8,613 bases of DNA from Blastocatellia bacterium (GTDB lineage: Bacteria > Acidobacteriota > Blastocatellia > Pyrinomonadales > Pyrinomonadaceae), in contig PSRF01000105.1 of assembly GCA_003175865.1 (NCBI GenBank), positions 1 through 8,613 on the forward strand, read 5' to 3'. How positions within the stretch are numbered: position 1 is the stretch's first letter; every line of letters starts with the position of its first letter. The translations under genes were made by a program, and so were the position numbers. The notes beneath the pieces were generated by a model. The model was not told the DNA's origin and made no database searches. It saw only the letters and a list, made by a program, of their open reading frames with translations. Of this stretch, positions 1 to 6,212 are shown one piece after another.

Positions 1-180
1 CCCACCACAAAAGGATCCAAGGCAGAAAACGTGCGCGAGCGAGTTGAGAAAATCCGTAAGGTGTCGCACGTCGTTCTGGATCAAGCTGCTTATGAACCGA
101 GCATAAGATTTCTCTTAGTTGCGGCCGCTTTTTTTATTTTGTTTATTGTTCTGCTAATTGTCAGCAAGTTGCTCGGTTAG
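1..180 (+). CDS. C-terminal end of a membrane-anchored protein (partial)
   Basis: Frame 1 is open from the first base of the window to a TAG at 178-180, giving 59 residues; the start lies outside. The fragment begins with a charged, helix-prone stretch (KAENVRERVEKIRK) and ends with a single strongly hydrophobic segment at about residues 35-58 (IRFLLVAAAFFILFIVLLIV, then SKLLG). This is the shape of a tail-anchored protein or of the last membrane helix of a longer one, with the soluble part probably in the cytoplasm. The family cannot be recognised from this piece. Codon use looks ordinary and the frame is uninterrupted, so I take it as a real gene end. A different, out-of-frame reading over 158-340 is not convincing. 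About 140 nt separate it from the next gene, so shared transcription is uncertain. Confidence 0.6.
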   Translation, partial: PTTKGSKAENVRERVEKIRKVSHVVLDQAAYEPSIRFLLVAAAFFILFIVLLIVSKLLG

Positions 181-320
181 CCTCCCAGGGGTGCGACGGC
201 CCGACGTCATTTTGTTACAGCGAGACTCTCGAATTCGGTCAAGTTGTCGGTATAACAAAGCGACGCTCCAGAGTCCTCGGGATCGCACTCCAACGAGAAA
301 ACTCCTTACACGATTGAGTT

Positions 321-1682
321 ATGGAATACAGTCAGGCTGAAATTCTACAAACCGTGGCAATGACCGAGATGGAGCATCTCGATGTGCGCACGGTGACGCT
401 TGGTCTTAGTTTGAGAGACTGCGGCGGTGACTCAATTGCAGAAGTTGCACAACGCGCAGGCGACAAGATTCGTACCTTTGCAGCTAGACTCGTTTCTACA
501 GTCGATGAAATTGGGTCGGAGTTCGGCATCCGTGTCGCGAATAAGCGAATAGCGATCACTCCCGTTTCATTGATCACTGAAGGATCCATGGGTGATCCAG
601 TTGAGTTGGCGAAGGCCATAGACCGCGCAGCCGGCGAAGTACGTGTCGACTTTGTCGGGGGATATTCAGCGCTCGTGCAAAAGGGAGCAACTCGATCAGA
701 GAGCGAGTTTCTCGATTCTATTCCTGAAGCACTAGCAAGCACCGAGCGACTTTGTTCGTCGGTCAATGTCGCAACTACGCGTGCCGGGATCAACATGGAT
801 GCCGTGGGCCAAGTGGGTCGAATTATCAAGGATGCGGCCGAACGCACGCGCGACCGCGGTGGTCTTGCTTGTGCGAAGTTTGTATGTTTCGCAAATGCTG
901 TTGAAGACAACCCGTTTATGGCCGGCGCCTTTCATGGCATTGGCGAACCTGAGGCGGTAATCAATGTTGGTGTTTCAGGACCTGGAGTTGTTCATCATGC
1001 AGTGCGCCATGCCGATCGTAATCTGCCGTTGCAGGATTTGGCGGAAACGATCAAAAAACTTTCGTTCAAGCTATCGCGCGCGGGCGAGCTGGTTGGACGC
1101 GAAGCTGCGCGACGACTCGATATTCCATTTGGAATTATCGATTTGTCGTTGGCCCCAACTCCCGTCGTTGGTGATTCAGTAGCGAACATCATCGAGGCGA
1201 TGGGCTTCGAACGTGCCGGAACGCACGGAACAACTGCTGCTTTAGCACTGTTAACTGACGCAGTAAAGAAGGGCGGTGCGATGGCGAGCGGATCCGTTGG
1301 TGGAATGAGTGGCGCTTTCATTCCTGTCTCGGAAGATGCAGGGATGATCGAAGCTGCACAGGTCGGTGCATTGTCGATTGATAAACTCGAAGCATGGACC
1401 AGCGTGTGTTCGGTTGGTATTGACATGGTCGCCGTTCCCGGTTCAACTTCAGCGGAAACGATCGCCGCCATCATCGCTGATGAGATGGCGATCGGTGTGA
1501 TGAACAACAAGACGACGGCAGTGCGCATTATTCCAGCGCCAGGAAGAGTCGTCGGTGAAGTGGTCGAGTTTGGTGGTCTCCTGGGAAGCGCGCCAATCAT
1601 GGCCGTGAATTCGTTTTCGTCGAGAGACTTCATACGTCGCGGAGGCAGAATTCCAGCGCCGATACATTCGTTGAGAAACTAA
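321..1682 (+). CDS. UPF0210/DUF711 family protein (PFL-fold family)
   Basis: The 453-residue product matches the usual length of the UPF0210 (DUF711, COG2848) family, named 'PFL family protein' because its fold resembles pyruvate formate-lyase; its reaction is unknown. Family blocks visible are LRDCGG (31-36), [15 protein letters not shown] (192-206), [11 protein letters not shown] (278-288), [12 protein letters not shown] (300-311), [14 protein letters not shown] (395-408) and the terminal [12 protein letters not shown] (440-451). No signal peptide or membrane helix is seen, so it should be cytoplasmic. The ATG at 321 is chosen because [12 protein letters not shown] matches the family N-terminus; no good Shine-Dalgarno precedes it. 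A TATAAC at 251-256 could be a -10 box, but no clear -35 accompanies it. In many bacteria this gene follows a small ACT-domain gene; none is present here. The next gene, 98 nt downstream on the same strand, encodes a BMC shell protein, an odd neighbour. I do not see the usual RVxG glycyl-radical motif, so radical chemistry should not be assumed. Confidence 0.93.
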   Translation: MEYSQAEILQTVAMTEMEHLDVRTVTLGLSLRDCGGDSIAEVAQRAGDKIRTFAARLVSTVDEIGSEFGIRVANKRIAITPVSLITEGSMGDPVELAKAIDRAAGEVRVDFVGGYSALVQKGATRSESEFLDSIPEALASTERLCSSVNVATTRAGINMDAVGQVGRIIKDAAERTRDRGGLACAKFVCFANAVEDNPFMAGAFHGIGEPEAVINVGVSGPGVVHHAVRHADRNLPLQDLAETIKKLSFKLSRAGELVGREAARRLDIPFGIIDLSLAPTPVVGDSVANIIEAMGFERAGTHGTTAALALLTDAVKKGGAMASGSVGGMSGAFIPVSEDAGMIEAAQVGALSIDKLEAWTSVCSVGIDMVAVPGSTSAETIAAIIADEMAIGVMNNKTTAVRIIPAPGRVVGEVVEFGGLLGSAPIMAVNSFSSRDFIRRGGRIPAPIHSLRN

Positions 1683-1683
1683 G

Positions 1684-1760
1684 CGATTGCTGATTTCGGA
1701 ATGCAGACTGGCAAATTTCGACGACCATTTGAGTCTGCCACAATAAGCAATCAGCAATCG
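1684..1760. repeat. 77-nt nested palindrome with tandem heptamer
   Basis: Three nested arm pairs are visible: a perfect 12-bp pair (1684-1695 with 1749-1760, CGATTGCTGATT/AATCAGCAATCG), a 7-bp pair (1703-1709 with 1732-1738, GCAGACT/AGTCTGC) and a 5-bp pair (1712-1716 with 1727-1731, CAAAT/ATTTG) closing a 10-nt loop. The right arm includes a tandem heptamer AGCAATC x2 (1746-1759). It fills nearly all of the gap between the DUF711 stop and the BMC-H ribosome-binding site, and ends 10 nt before that site. As RNA it would form one long hairpin. There is no following T-tract, so it is not a standard intrinsic terminator. It could be a small mobile palindrome (REP/MITE-like), a processing site or an attenuator. 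Confidence 0.75.
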
Positions 1761-1770
1761 AAAATATCCA

Positions 1771-1777
1771 AAGGAGG
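1771..1777 (+). promoter_or_regulatory. Strong but tightly spaced Shine-Dalgarno of the BMC-H gene
   Basis: AAGGAGG matches the anti-Shine-Dalgarno perfectly and is the strongest ribosome-binding site in the window, as expected for an abundantly made shell protein. Only 3 nt separate its last base from the ATG at 1781, shorter than the usual 5-9. The next in-frame ATG (1799) would remove the conserved first strand, so the ATG at 1781 is still preferred. Confidence 0.7.
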
Positions 1778-1780
1778 GTT

Positions 1781-2104
1781 ATGCCTGAAGCATTAGGAAT
1801 GGTCGAGTGTCGTGGCCTGGTCGCAATGATCGAAGCGGCGGATGCGATGGTCAAAGCTGCAAACGTTCGACTTGTCGGCTGGGAAAAGATCGATGCCGGT
1901 CTTGTTACTGCAATTGTTCGAGGCGACGTGGCCGCTGTGCGAAGCGCTGTAGATGCTGGAGCTGCTGCGGCCAGGAGAGTCGGTGAAGTAGTTGCTACGC
2001 ATGTCATTCCACAGCCGCATGCAGATGTCGATGTTGGCCTGCCTGTCCTTCACACGGGCGAAACGACGCGCAAAAAAATTAGCGGCTCCGTCAAAGCGAA
2101 ATAG
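1781..2104 (+). CDS. Bacterial microcompartment shell protein, BMC-H (PduA/EutM/CcmK type), orphan
   Basis: The 107-residue product is one BMC domain (PF00936), the hexagonal tile of microcompartment facets. Hallmarks are [18 protein letters not shown] (4-21), [20 protein letters not shown] (33-52), [15 protein letters not shown] (56-70) and [10 protein letters not shown] (74-83); length and order match PduA or EutM. The pore loop, KIGSG in PduA and CcmK2, reads K36-I-D-A-G40, which puts an acidic residue beside the hexamer pore and replaces the pore serine. Residues 90-107 form a Lys/Arg-rich tail beyond the core domain. No BMC-P pentamer, BMC-T or signature enzyme is seen, so a closed compartment cannot be built from this window alone. 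It could be a satellite shell gene serving a locus elsewhere, or a tile forming sheets or tubes. It follows the DUF711 gene on the same strand, beyond the palindrome; co-transcription is plausible but unproven. Confidence 0.95.
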   Translation: MPEALGMVECRGLVAMIEAADAMVKAANVRLVGWEKIDAGLVTAIVRGDVAAVRSAVDAGAAAARRVGEVVATHVIPQPHADVDVGLPVLHTGETTRKKISGSVKAK

Positions 2105-2169
2105 CTTGTCTCATAAGTCCTCACCAAACTATTGTTCCCGAATCTTCGCGAGCCCAGTAAATTGACGCG

Positions 2170-2998
2170 ATGCAAACTAAACGAACCGAACCGGTGAAAC
2201 GCAGTTTTGTTCGGTTTGGAGTTGTCACACTGTTCTTAGTCTTCGTAGTTTCAGCACCTGCCTTTGCTCAACAGCCTTTCGTAACGGATGATACTGACAC
2301 CACTCCTAGACATCACTTTCATTTTGAATTCAGCAATGAGTACGACGTCCTGCAACGATCAAGCTTTCCGAATCTCAAGCAGAACACGGCGGATTTCGAG
2401 GTAGACTACGGTTTGTTTGAAACCGTTGAGATAGGGATTGAGGTCCCCATCATTACTCTCACGAACTCGCCGGACGACATCCAACGCAGGGTCACTGGAA
2501 ACGGCGATGCCAACTTTTCACTCAAGTACAACTTTCATAGAGAGAAAAAGGAATCGCGCTGGCCGGCGCTGACGATTTCGATGAACGTGGAACTACCAAC
2601 GGGCAGCGTCAAGCGTCAACTTGGTTCCGGTCTCGCTGATTACTACATTAACGGTGTCCTTCAGAAGCATCTATCCAACAAGAATATATTGGGGTTGAAT
2701 GGAGGACTCCTGCTATCAGGTAACGAAACAACCGAGTTGAGGGCATTAAAACTCGTGGCACGGTATTTACTGGAAGAGGATCACTGGTCCGTCAGTTTAC
2801 ACCAAAGTTAGACCTTGGAGTGAGTTAGTGGGAGCAGAGACGAAGAATTTCGAGCTTTCGAAGGGCCAACTGCAGACGATGGTGGGTGGAAACTATTCAT
2901 TGCGAAGGAATATGACGTTCGATTTTGGGATAGTGGCGGGAAGATTTGCTGCCAGTCCGCGTGTTGGAGCACAACTCGGAATTTCAATCGATTTTTGA
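2170..2998 (+). pseudogene. Outer-membrane β-barrel transporter-like gene (MetA phenol-pathway type), two frameshifts
   Basis: The start at 2170 gives a clear signal peptide: basic n-region, hydrophobic VVTLFLVFVV and an APAFA/QQ cleavage site near residue 33. The mature part (QPFVTDDTDTTPRHHFHFEF..., EVDYGLFETVEIGIEVP) resembles the PF13557-type 'MetA-pathway of phenol degradation' barrels, so an outer-membrane place is inferred. The first frame stops at 2811, but homology-like sequence continues in two other frames. After GNETT (about 2733) the reading moves to GVEGIKTRGTVFTG...TPKLDLGV, and near 2822 it moves again to ELVGAETKNFELSKG...GAQLGISIDF, ending at TGA 2996-2998 with the terminal Phe typical of barrels. 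Restoring one G near 2734 and one near 2822 gives a continuous protein of about 276 residues. Either the gene is decayed or the assembly has two G-run errors. As written it yields a 213-residue product lacking the last strands. No good ribosome-binding site is seen. Substrate unknown. Confidence 0.8.
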
Positions 2999-3001
2999 TC
3001 T

Positions 3002-3010
3002 GGAGGGGGG
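3002..3010 (+). promoter_or_regulatory. Shine-Dalgarno deciding the iron-permease-like start
   Basis: GGAGGGGGG ends 7 nt before the ATG at 3018. This fixes the start at 3018 rather than at an in-frame TTG at 2946, which would overlap the last 50 nt of the barrel gene and add 24 residues that do not look like this family. The site lies just after the barrel gene's stop (2998), consistent with one transcript. Confidence 0.7.
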
Positions 3011-3017
3011 TCGTCAT

Positions 3018-3488
3018 ATGGTTCGACGCAAACGCAGCGCGGTCGGAATGTTTCTCGAGAAGATGGCGTACAAGGCGACTGAGGCCACGGGAACATCTAG
3101 TGCTTTCATCATTGCGTTGTTGGTCGTTGTAGTTTGGGCCATCACTGGTCCAATATTCGGTTATTCTGATACCTGGCAGCTCGTCATTAACACTGGAACA
3201 ACCATAGTTACTTTTTTAATGGTCTTTCTCATCCAGCGCACACAGAACAAGGATGCACTCGCAATTCATTTAAAACTTAATGAGATTGTGGCGGCGTTAG
3301 ACGGAGCGAGCAACCGATTGATTGATGTCGAGGATTTAACTGAAGCTGAAATCAAGGTACTAAGGGAACACTTCAAGAAACTGATCGAACTTGCGAAGAA
3401 GGACGAGAATCTGACGGCAACGCACTCAATCGAAGAGGCAACAACTCGTCATGGCGCGAAGTACTTGAAAGAGGCGAAAGCCAACTGA
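3018..3488 (+). CDS. Low-affinity iron permease family protein (PF04120-like)
   Basis: The 156-residue protein has a basic start (MVRRKRS), two membrane helices at about 29-46 and 53-72, and a cytoplasmic helical tail. The stretch VTFLMVFLIQRTQNKDALAI (64-83), followed by LKLNEIVAALDGASN and DVEDLTEAEIKVLREHF, matches small bacterial proteins assigned to the low-affinity iron permease family; the length (about 130-160) also fits. The family name comes from yeast Fet4 similarity, and iron transport by these short two-helix proteins is not well established, so a metal-related role is an inference. Its neighbours support it: a barrel gene 20 nt upstream and an NRAMP-like transporter immediately downstream in the same frame, separated only by this gene's TGA (3486-3488). 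Confidence 0.85.
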   Translation: MVRRKRSAVGMFLEKMAYKATEATGTSSAFIIALLVVVVWAITGPIFGYSDTWQLVINTGTTIVTFLMVFLIQRTQNKDALAIHLKLNEIVAALDGASNRLIDVEDLTEAEIKVLREHFKKLIELAKKDENLTATHSIEEATTRHGAKYLKEAKAN

Positions 3489-4796
3489 TTTTCGGAAGCC
3501 ACTACGACAGCACGATCGAAAAGAAAGAGAACCGCCGACGAGACCTTTGATCTCCGAAAGTTCGTTGCCGATCTAGGTCCCGGAATAACAACCGGCGCTG
3601 CCGATGATGATCCTTCTGGCATTGGCACATACACAACTGCAGGCGCCTCTTTAGGCTTTGCCACACTATGGACGGCCGTCGTCACCTTTCCACTGATGGC
3701 CGTTATCCAGTTTCTCTGCGCAAAGATTGGACTGGTGTCGGGAATGGGATTGGCAGGTGTGCTGCGCAGCCATTACCCCCGCAAGATCCTCTATCCCGCT
3801 GTCGTCGGACTCGTAATTGCGAATACTCTAAACGCAGGCGCTGATCTGGGCGCCATAGCTGCAGCACTCAACCTATTAGTTCCGATACCAACAACATGGC
3901 TGATAATTCCCGTCGCTTTGTTAATAGTCGTAGTTCAAATCTGGGGTTCATATCGCTTAATTAGCCGTGTATTTAAAGTGCTGGCGCTTACCTTGTTCGC
4001 GTATATAGGAGCGGCCTTCCTCGCACATCCGCCATGGCCCACGGTTTTGCGGGCCACATTCATTCCGCATTTCAGTCTCGACAATCGGTATCTCGTAACT
4101 CTCGTTGCAATCCTGGGAACTACCATTTCGCCCTACCTGTTTTTTTGGGAGGCAAGTCAAGAGGTTGAAGAAGAGATTAAACTTGGGCGAAAGACGTTGA
4201 GACAACGACGTGGTGCGACGTATGCTGAATTAAAAGCTGCGGCGTGGGACACAAACATCGGGATGTTCTTCTGCAACCTGGTTTTCTATTTTGTGATCCT
4301 TGCATCAGCGGCGACCCTTCATTCCGCGGGTAAGACGGATATTCGAACTGCAGCGGAAGCAGCCCAGGCGCTTCGACCCCTTGCTGGTAATGCTGCCTAC
4401 TTACTCTTTGCACTTGGATTGATTGGGTCCGGATTTCTGGCTGTTCCCGTGTTGACTGGCTCGTCTGCATACGCTGTGGCTGAGACCTTTGGTTGGGAAT
4501 GCAGTCTTGATCATAAGCCGCGCGAAGCCCGGCAGTTCTATACAGTAATCGCCGCCTCAACTCTCGTCGGCATACTGTTGAATTTCACGGGCATCAATCC
4601 CATAGCCGCCTTATTCTGGACGGCGGTGATAAATGGACTCATGTCCCCTCCGCTGTTGGTTATCATCATGATGGTTACCAACAACCGTCGGGTAATGGGC
4701 AACAAGATTAATAATTGGATTGAAAACGTTCTCGGGGGCTTGGCCGCTCTGTTGATGTTTACGGCCGCACTCGGGATGGTGTTGACCTGGCGCTAG
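3489..4796 (+). CDS. NRAMP-like divalent metal transporter; start codon missing
   Basis: Reading from the codon after the upstream TGA gives 435 residues, the usual NRAMP length (about 410-450), with roughly 11 hydrophobic segments. The NRAMP-like first helix is plainly coded: DLGPGITTGAADDDPSGIGT (28-47), aligning with the GPG...DPGN region. Between 3489 and 3695 there is no in-frame ATG, GTG or TTG; the first ATG is 3696, which would delete helix 1 and the metal-binding Asp (codon 3609-3611). So the annotated-looking start at 3696 is unlikely to make a working transporter. An SD-like AAAGAGG lies at 3468-3474, which suggests that the true start once lay near 3485-3491. Helix 6 reads GTTISPYLFFWEASQE (210-225) where classical members have A-T-V-M-P-H-N, so the selective Met is Ile and MPHN is lost; in helix 1 the Asn of DPGN is Gly. 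The protein thus belongs to a divergent branch whose ion cannot be assumed to be Mn2+ or Fe2+. It sits in the inner membrane and probably forms an operon with the iron-permease-like gene. Confidence 0.8.
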   Translation, partial: FSEATTTARSKRKRTADETFDLRKFVADLGPGITTGAADDDPSGIGTYTTAGASLGFATLWTAVVTFPLMAVIQFLCAKIGLVSGMGLAGVLRSHYPRKILYPAVVGLVIANTLNAGADLGAIAAALNLLVPIPTTWLIIPVALLIVVVQIWGSYRLISRVFKVLALTLFAYIGAAFLAHPPWPTVLRATFIPHFSLDNRYLVTLVAILGTTISPYLFFWEASQEVEEEIKLGRKTLRQRRGATYAELKAAAWDTNIGMFFCNLVFYFVILASAATLHSAGKTDIRTAAEAAQALRPLAGNAAYLLFALGLIGSGFLAVPVLTGSSAYAVAETFGWECSLDHKPREARQFYTVIAASTLVGILLNFTGINPIAALFWTAVINGLMSPPLLVIIMMVTNNRRVMGNKINNWIENVLGGLAALLMFTAALGMVLTWR

Positions 4797-4861
4797 TCTT
4801 CATTTTTTTTCAGTTTATGCAACCAGAATGATGTAAAGTCTCGCGGCAGGAGCTGACTCAT

Positions 4862-5221
4862 ATGACCAGGAACCCCAATATAACTGAACGGCTGCGCAGT
4901 TTGATTGTGACGCTGCAGCAACTCTCTAAAAGCGGCGAGTTGCACTGGGAGCGTCAACTTGGATCCGCACACAGATATGCTCGGTGGAAAAACAACTTGA
5001 TCATTCTTGGACCAGCAGAAGCGCCGGGCGAGTCGAATGTGCCACGCTATCTTTTTGTTACTCCCTTCGATTCACCTGCCTGTGTGGAAGTTAATTCTGA
5101 TGACGAGGAATTGGGGAGTTCCGTTCTGGAACTCGTGCAGATTGTCGAACGGAAGTCCAAGAATACGCCAGCTACAGACCCGTTCGGCTTGTCAGAAGAG
5201 GTTTTGAAACGCCTCGTTTAA
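4862..5221 (+). CDS. Small hypothetical protein
   Basis: I do not recognise the family. The 119 residues start at an ATG with an AGGAG (4848-4852) 9 nt upstream, a good ribosome-binding site. There is no signal peptide or membrane helix. The N-terminal 25 residues look helical (ITERLRSLIVTLQQLSKSG), the middle (HRYARWKNNLIILGPAEAPG, then PRYLFVTPFDSPACVEV) looks like alternating strands, and the end (GSSVLELVQIVERKSK, EEVLKRLV) helical again, suggesting a compact α/β cytoplasmic protein. It carries only one Cys and no obvious catalytic motif. It is 42 nt upstream of the cNMP-binding membrane protein on the same strand, so the two may be co-transcribed. It is 65 nt after the NRAMP-like gene, in a gap with a T8 run (4803-4810) but no convincing hairpin. 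Confidence 0.75.
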   Translation: MTRNPNITERLRSLIVTLQQLSKSGELHWERQLGSAHRYARWKNNLIILGPAEAPGESNVPRYLFVTPFDSPACVEVNSDDEELGSSVLELVQIVERKSKNTPATDPFGLSEEVLKRLV

Positions 5222-5263
5222 GTTCTCTTTCATCCTTCTAATACGACAAGGAGAAGAAATTCT

Positions 5264-6136
5264 ATGTCCCCAGAGGCACTCAGTCATGAGGCGGAAAGTC
5301 TTTCCCGTGTTTCACTTTTCAAGCGTCTAGAGCCACACGAACTGGAGAAACTCGCAGAGGCAGTGGAACAGGTTAACTTTAAAGCGGGCGACACGATCTT
5401 TAACGAAAACGATCGTGGTGACGCTTTATATGTAGTGGATTCCGGTTCGGTTCGACTATGGGTACTTGATGAGGATGTTAAGCCAGTAACGTTGGCAGAA
5501 TTGGAGAACGGAGAGTTCTTTGGCGAACTGGCAGTGTTGGACCGCGGAGCCCGTTCGACAAATGCGACTGCCATAACGGATATCGAGCTGCACCGCTTGA
5601 GTAGCGACGACTTTCAATCATTCTTACTTCAACATCCTGATGTTGCCATCGATGTGATTTGTGAAATTGGTGCCCGCATGCGCAAGACGAACTTGCTTGT
5701 CTCGCAGCGTGTTACCAGAAACATCAACGTCGAGATGGAAGAAAGAGCTACCCTTGGTCAACGAATAGCAGATAAGGTCGCATCGTTTGGGGGTTCGTGG
5801 ACATTCATTTTTATTTACTGCACCTTCCTTGCTATTTGGATGTTGGTGAATTCGCTAGTTCTCTATCGCTATGGTCATGGCGAAAATGGCGCTCAGTTTG
5901 ATCCTTACCCGTACATTCTTCTCAATCTAATGTTGTCAATGACTGCAGCACTTCAGGCGCCGATCATCATGATGTCGCAGAACCGCGCAGCGGAAAAAGA
6001 TCGGCTGGCAGCGGAACAAGACTTCAAAGTGAATCTGAAGAGTGAGTTGATGTTGGAAGAGATGATGCGCAAAAGCAACGCGCGCGACGCTCAAATGCAG
6101 GAGGTTTTGGAAGTGGTACGAGCGCCTCGCGGCTAA
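5264..6136 (+). CDS. Cyclic-nucleotide-binding domain fused to a DUF1003 membrane domain
   Basis: The 290-residue protein has two parts. Residues about 15-145 are a CRP-like cyclic-nucleotide-binding domain (PF00027): SLFKRLEPHELEKLAEAVE, FKAGDTIFNEND, and a phosphate-binding cassette FFGELAVLDRGARS in which Glu88 and Arg97 take the places of the cAMP-contacting Glu and Arg of CRP. No helix-turn-helix DNA-binding domain follows. Instead residues about 150-265 match DUF1003 (PF06210): helices at about 178-200 and 217-237, then the family's APIIMMSQNRAAEKDRLAAE stretch (232-251). The C-terminus is charged and probably coiled coil. The logical reading is a membrane protein whose state responds to a cyclic nucleotide or similar ligand on the cytoplasmic side; the DUF1003 function is unknown. 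AAGGAG (5248-5253) lies 10 nt upstream of the ATG. The gene converges with the VWA gene downstream. Confidence 0.92.
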   Translation: MSPEALSHEAESLSRVSLFKRLEPHELEKLAEAVEQVNFKAGDTIFNENDRGDALYVVDSGSVRLWVLDEDVKPVTLAELENGEFFGELAVLDRGARSTNATAITDIELHRLSSDDFQSFLLQHPDVAIDVICEIGARMRKTNLLVSQRVTRNINVEMEERATLGQRIADKVASFGGSWTFIFIYCTFLAIWMLVNSLVLYRYGHGENGAQFDPYPYILLNLMLSMTAALQAPIIMMSQNRAAEKDRLAAEQDFKVNLKSELMLEEMMRKSNARDAQMQEVLEVVRAPRG

Positions 6137-6146
6137 AGTGAATGTT

Positions 6147-6209
6147 TGTCCGTTGTCAGTAGCTCGTTGTTACTATCGGCAACGGACCACTGACAACGGA
6201 CACACTGAC
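6147..6209. repeat. Inverted repeat made of alternating heptamers, between convergent genes
   Basis: A perfect 14-bp inverted repeat, TGTCCGTTGTCAGT (6147-6160) and ACTGACAACGGACA (6189-6202), encloses a 5-bp pair CGTTG/CAACG (6165-6169, 6180-6184) with a 10-nt loop. The right side is also a run of heptamers: AACGGAC (6181-6187), CACTGAC (6188-6194), AACGGAC (6195-6201), one extra A, CACTGAC (6203-6209). The element lies 10 nt after the cNMP-DUF1003 stop and 3 nt before the VWA stop codon. It could end transcription from both sides as a hairpin, but no T-tract follows on either strand. Its build is like the palindrome at 1684-1760, also three-quarters paired around a 10-nt loop. Confidence 0.8.
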
Positions 6210-6212
6210 TCA

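Noticed and set aside
158..340. 60-codon open frame overlapping the first gene end and the DUF711 start
   Set aside because: Arg/Ser-rich random-looking product, no ribosome-binding site, overlaps two better-supported genes.
430..453. RGGRIPAP at the DUF711 C-terminus as a glycyl-radical loop (residues 440-447, protein numbering; coding bases about 1638-1661)
   Set aside because: The established RVxG[FWY] motif is absent; this segment is simply the conserved family terminus.
332..910. Long minus-strand open frame opposite the DUF711 gene (also 995-1633)
   Set aside because: Shadows of a well-conserved plus-strand gene; products have no family features.
2946..3017. TTG start at 2946 for the iron-permease-like gene
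   Set aside because: It overlaps the barrel gene's last codons and adds non-family sequence; the ATG at 3018 has a strong Shine-Dalgarno.
3486..3488. TGA as a selenocysteine codon
   Set aside because: No SECIS-like hairpin is evident just downstream, and neither family uses selenocysteine at this place.
4803..4810. T8 run after the NRAMP-like gene as an intrinsic terminator
   Set aside because: No GC-rich hairpin with adequate pairing directly precedes it.
5239..5247. TAATACGAC, identical to the first nine bases of the T7 promoter
   Set aside because: The rest of the promoter does not match, and no phage gene is near; a chance match.
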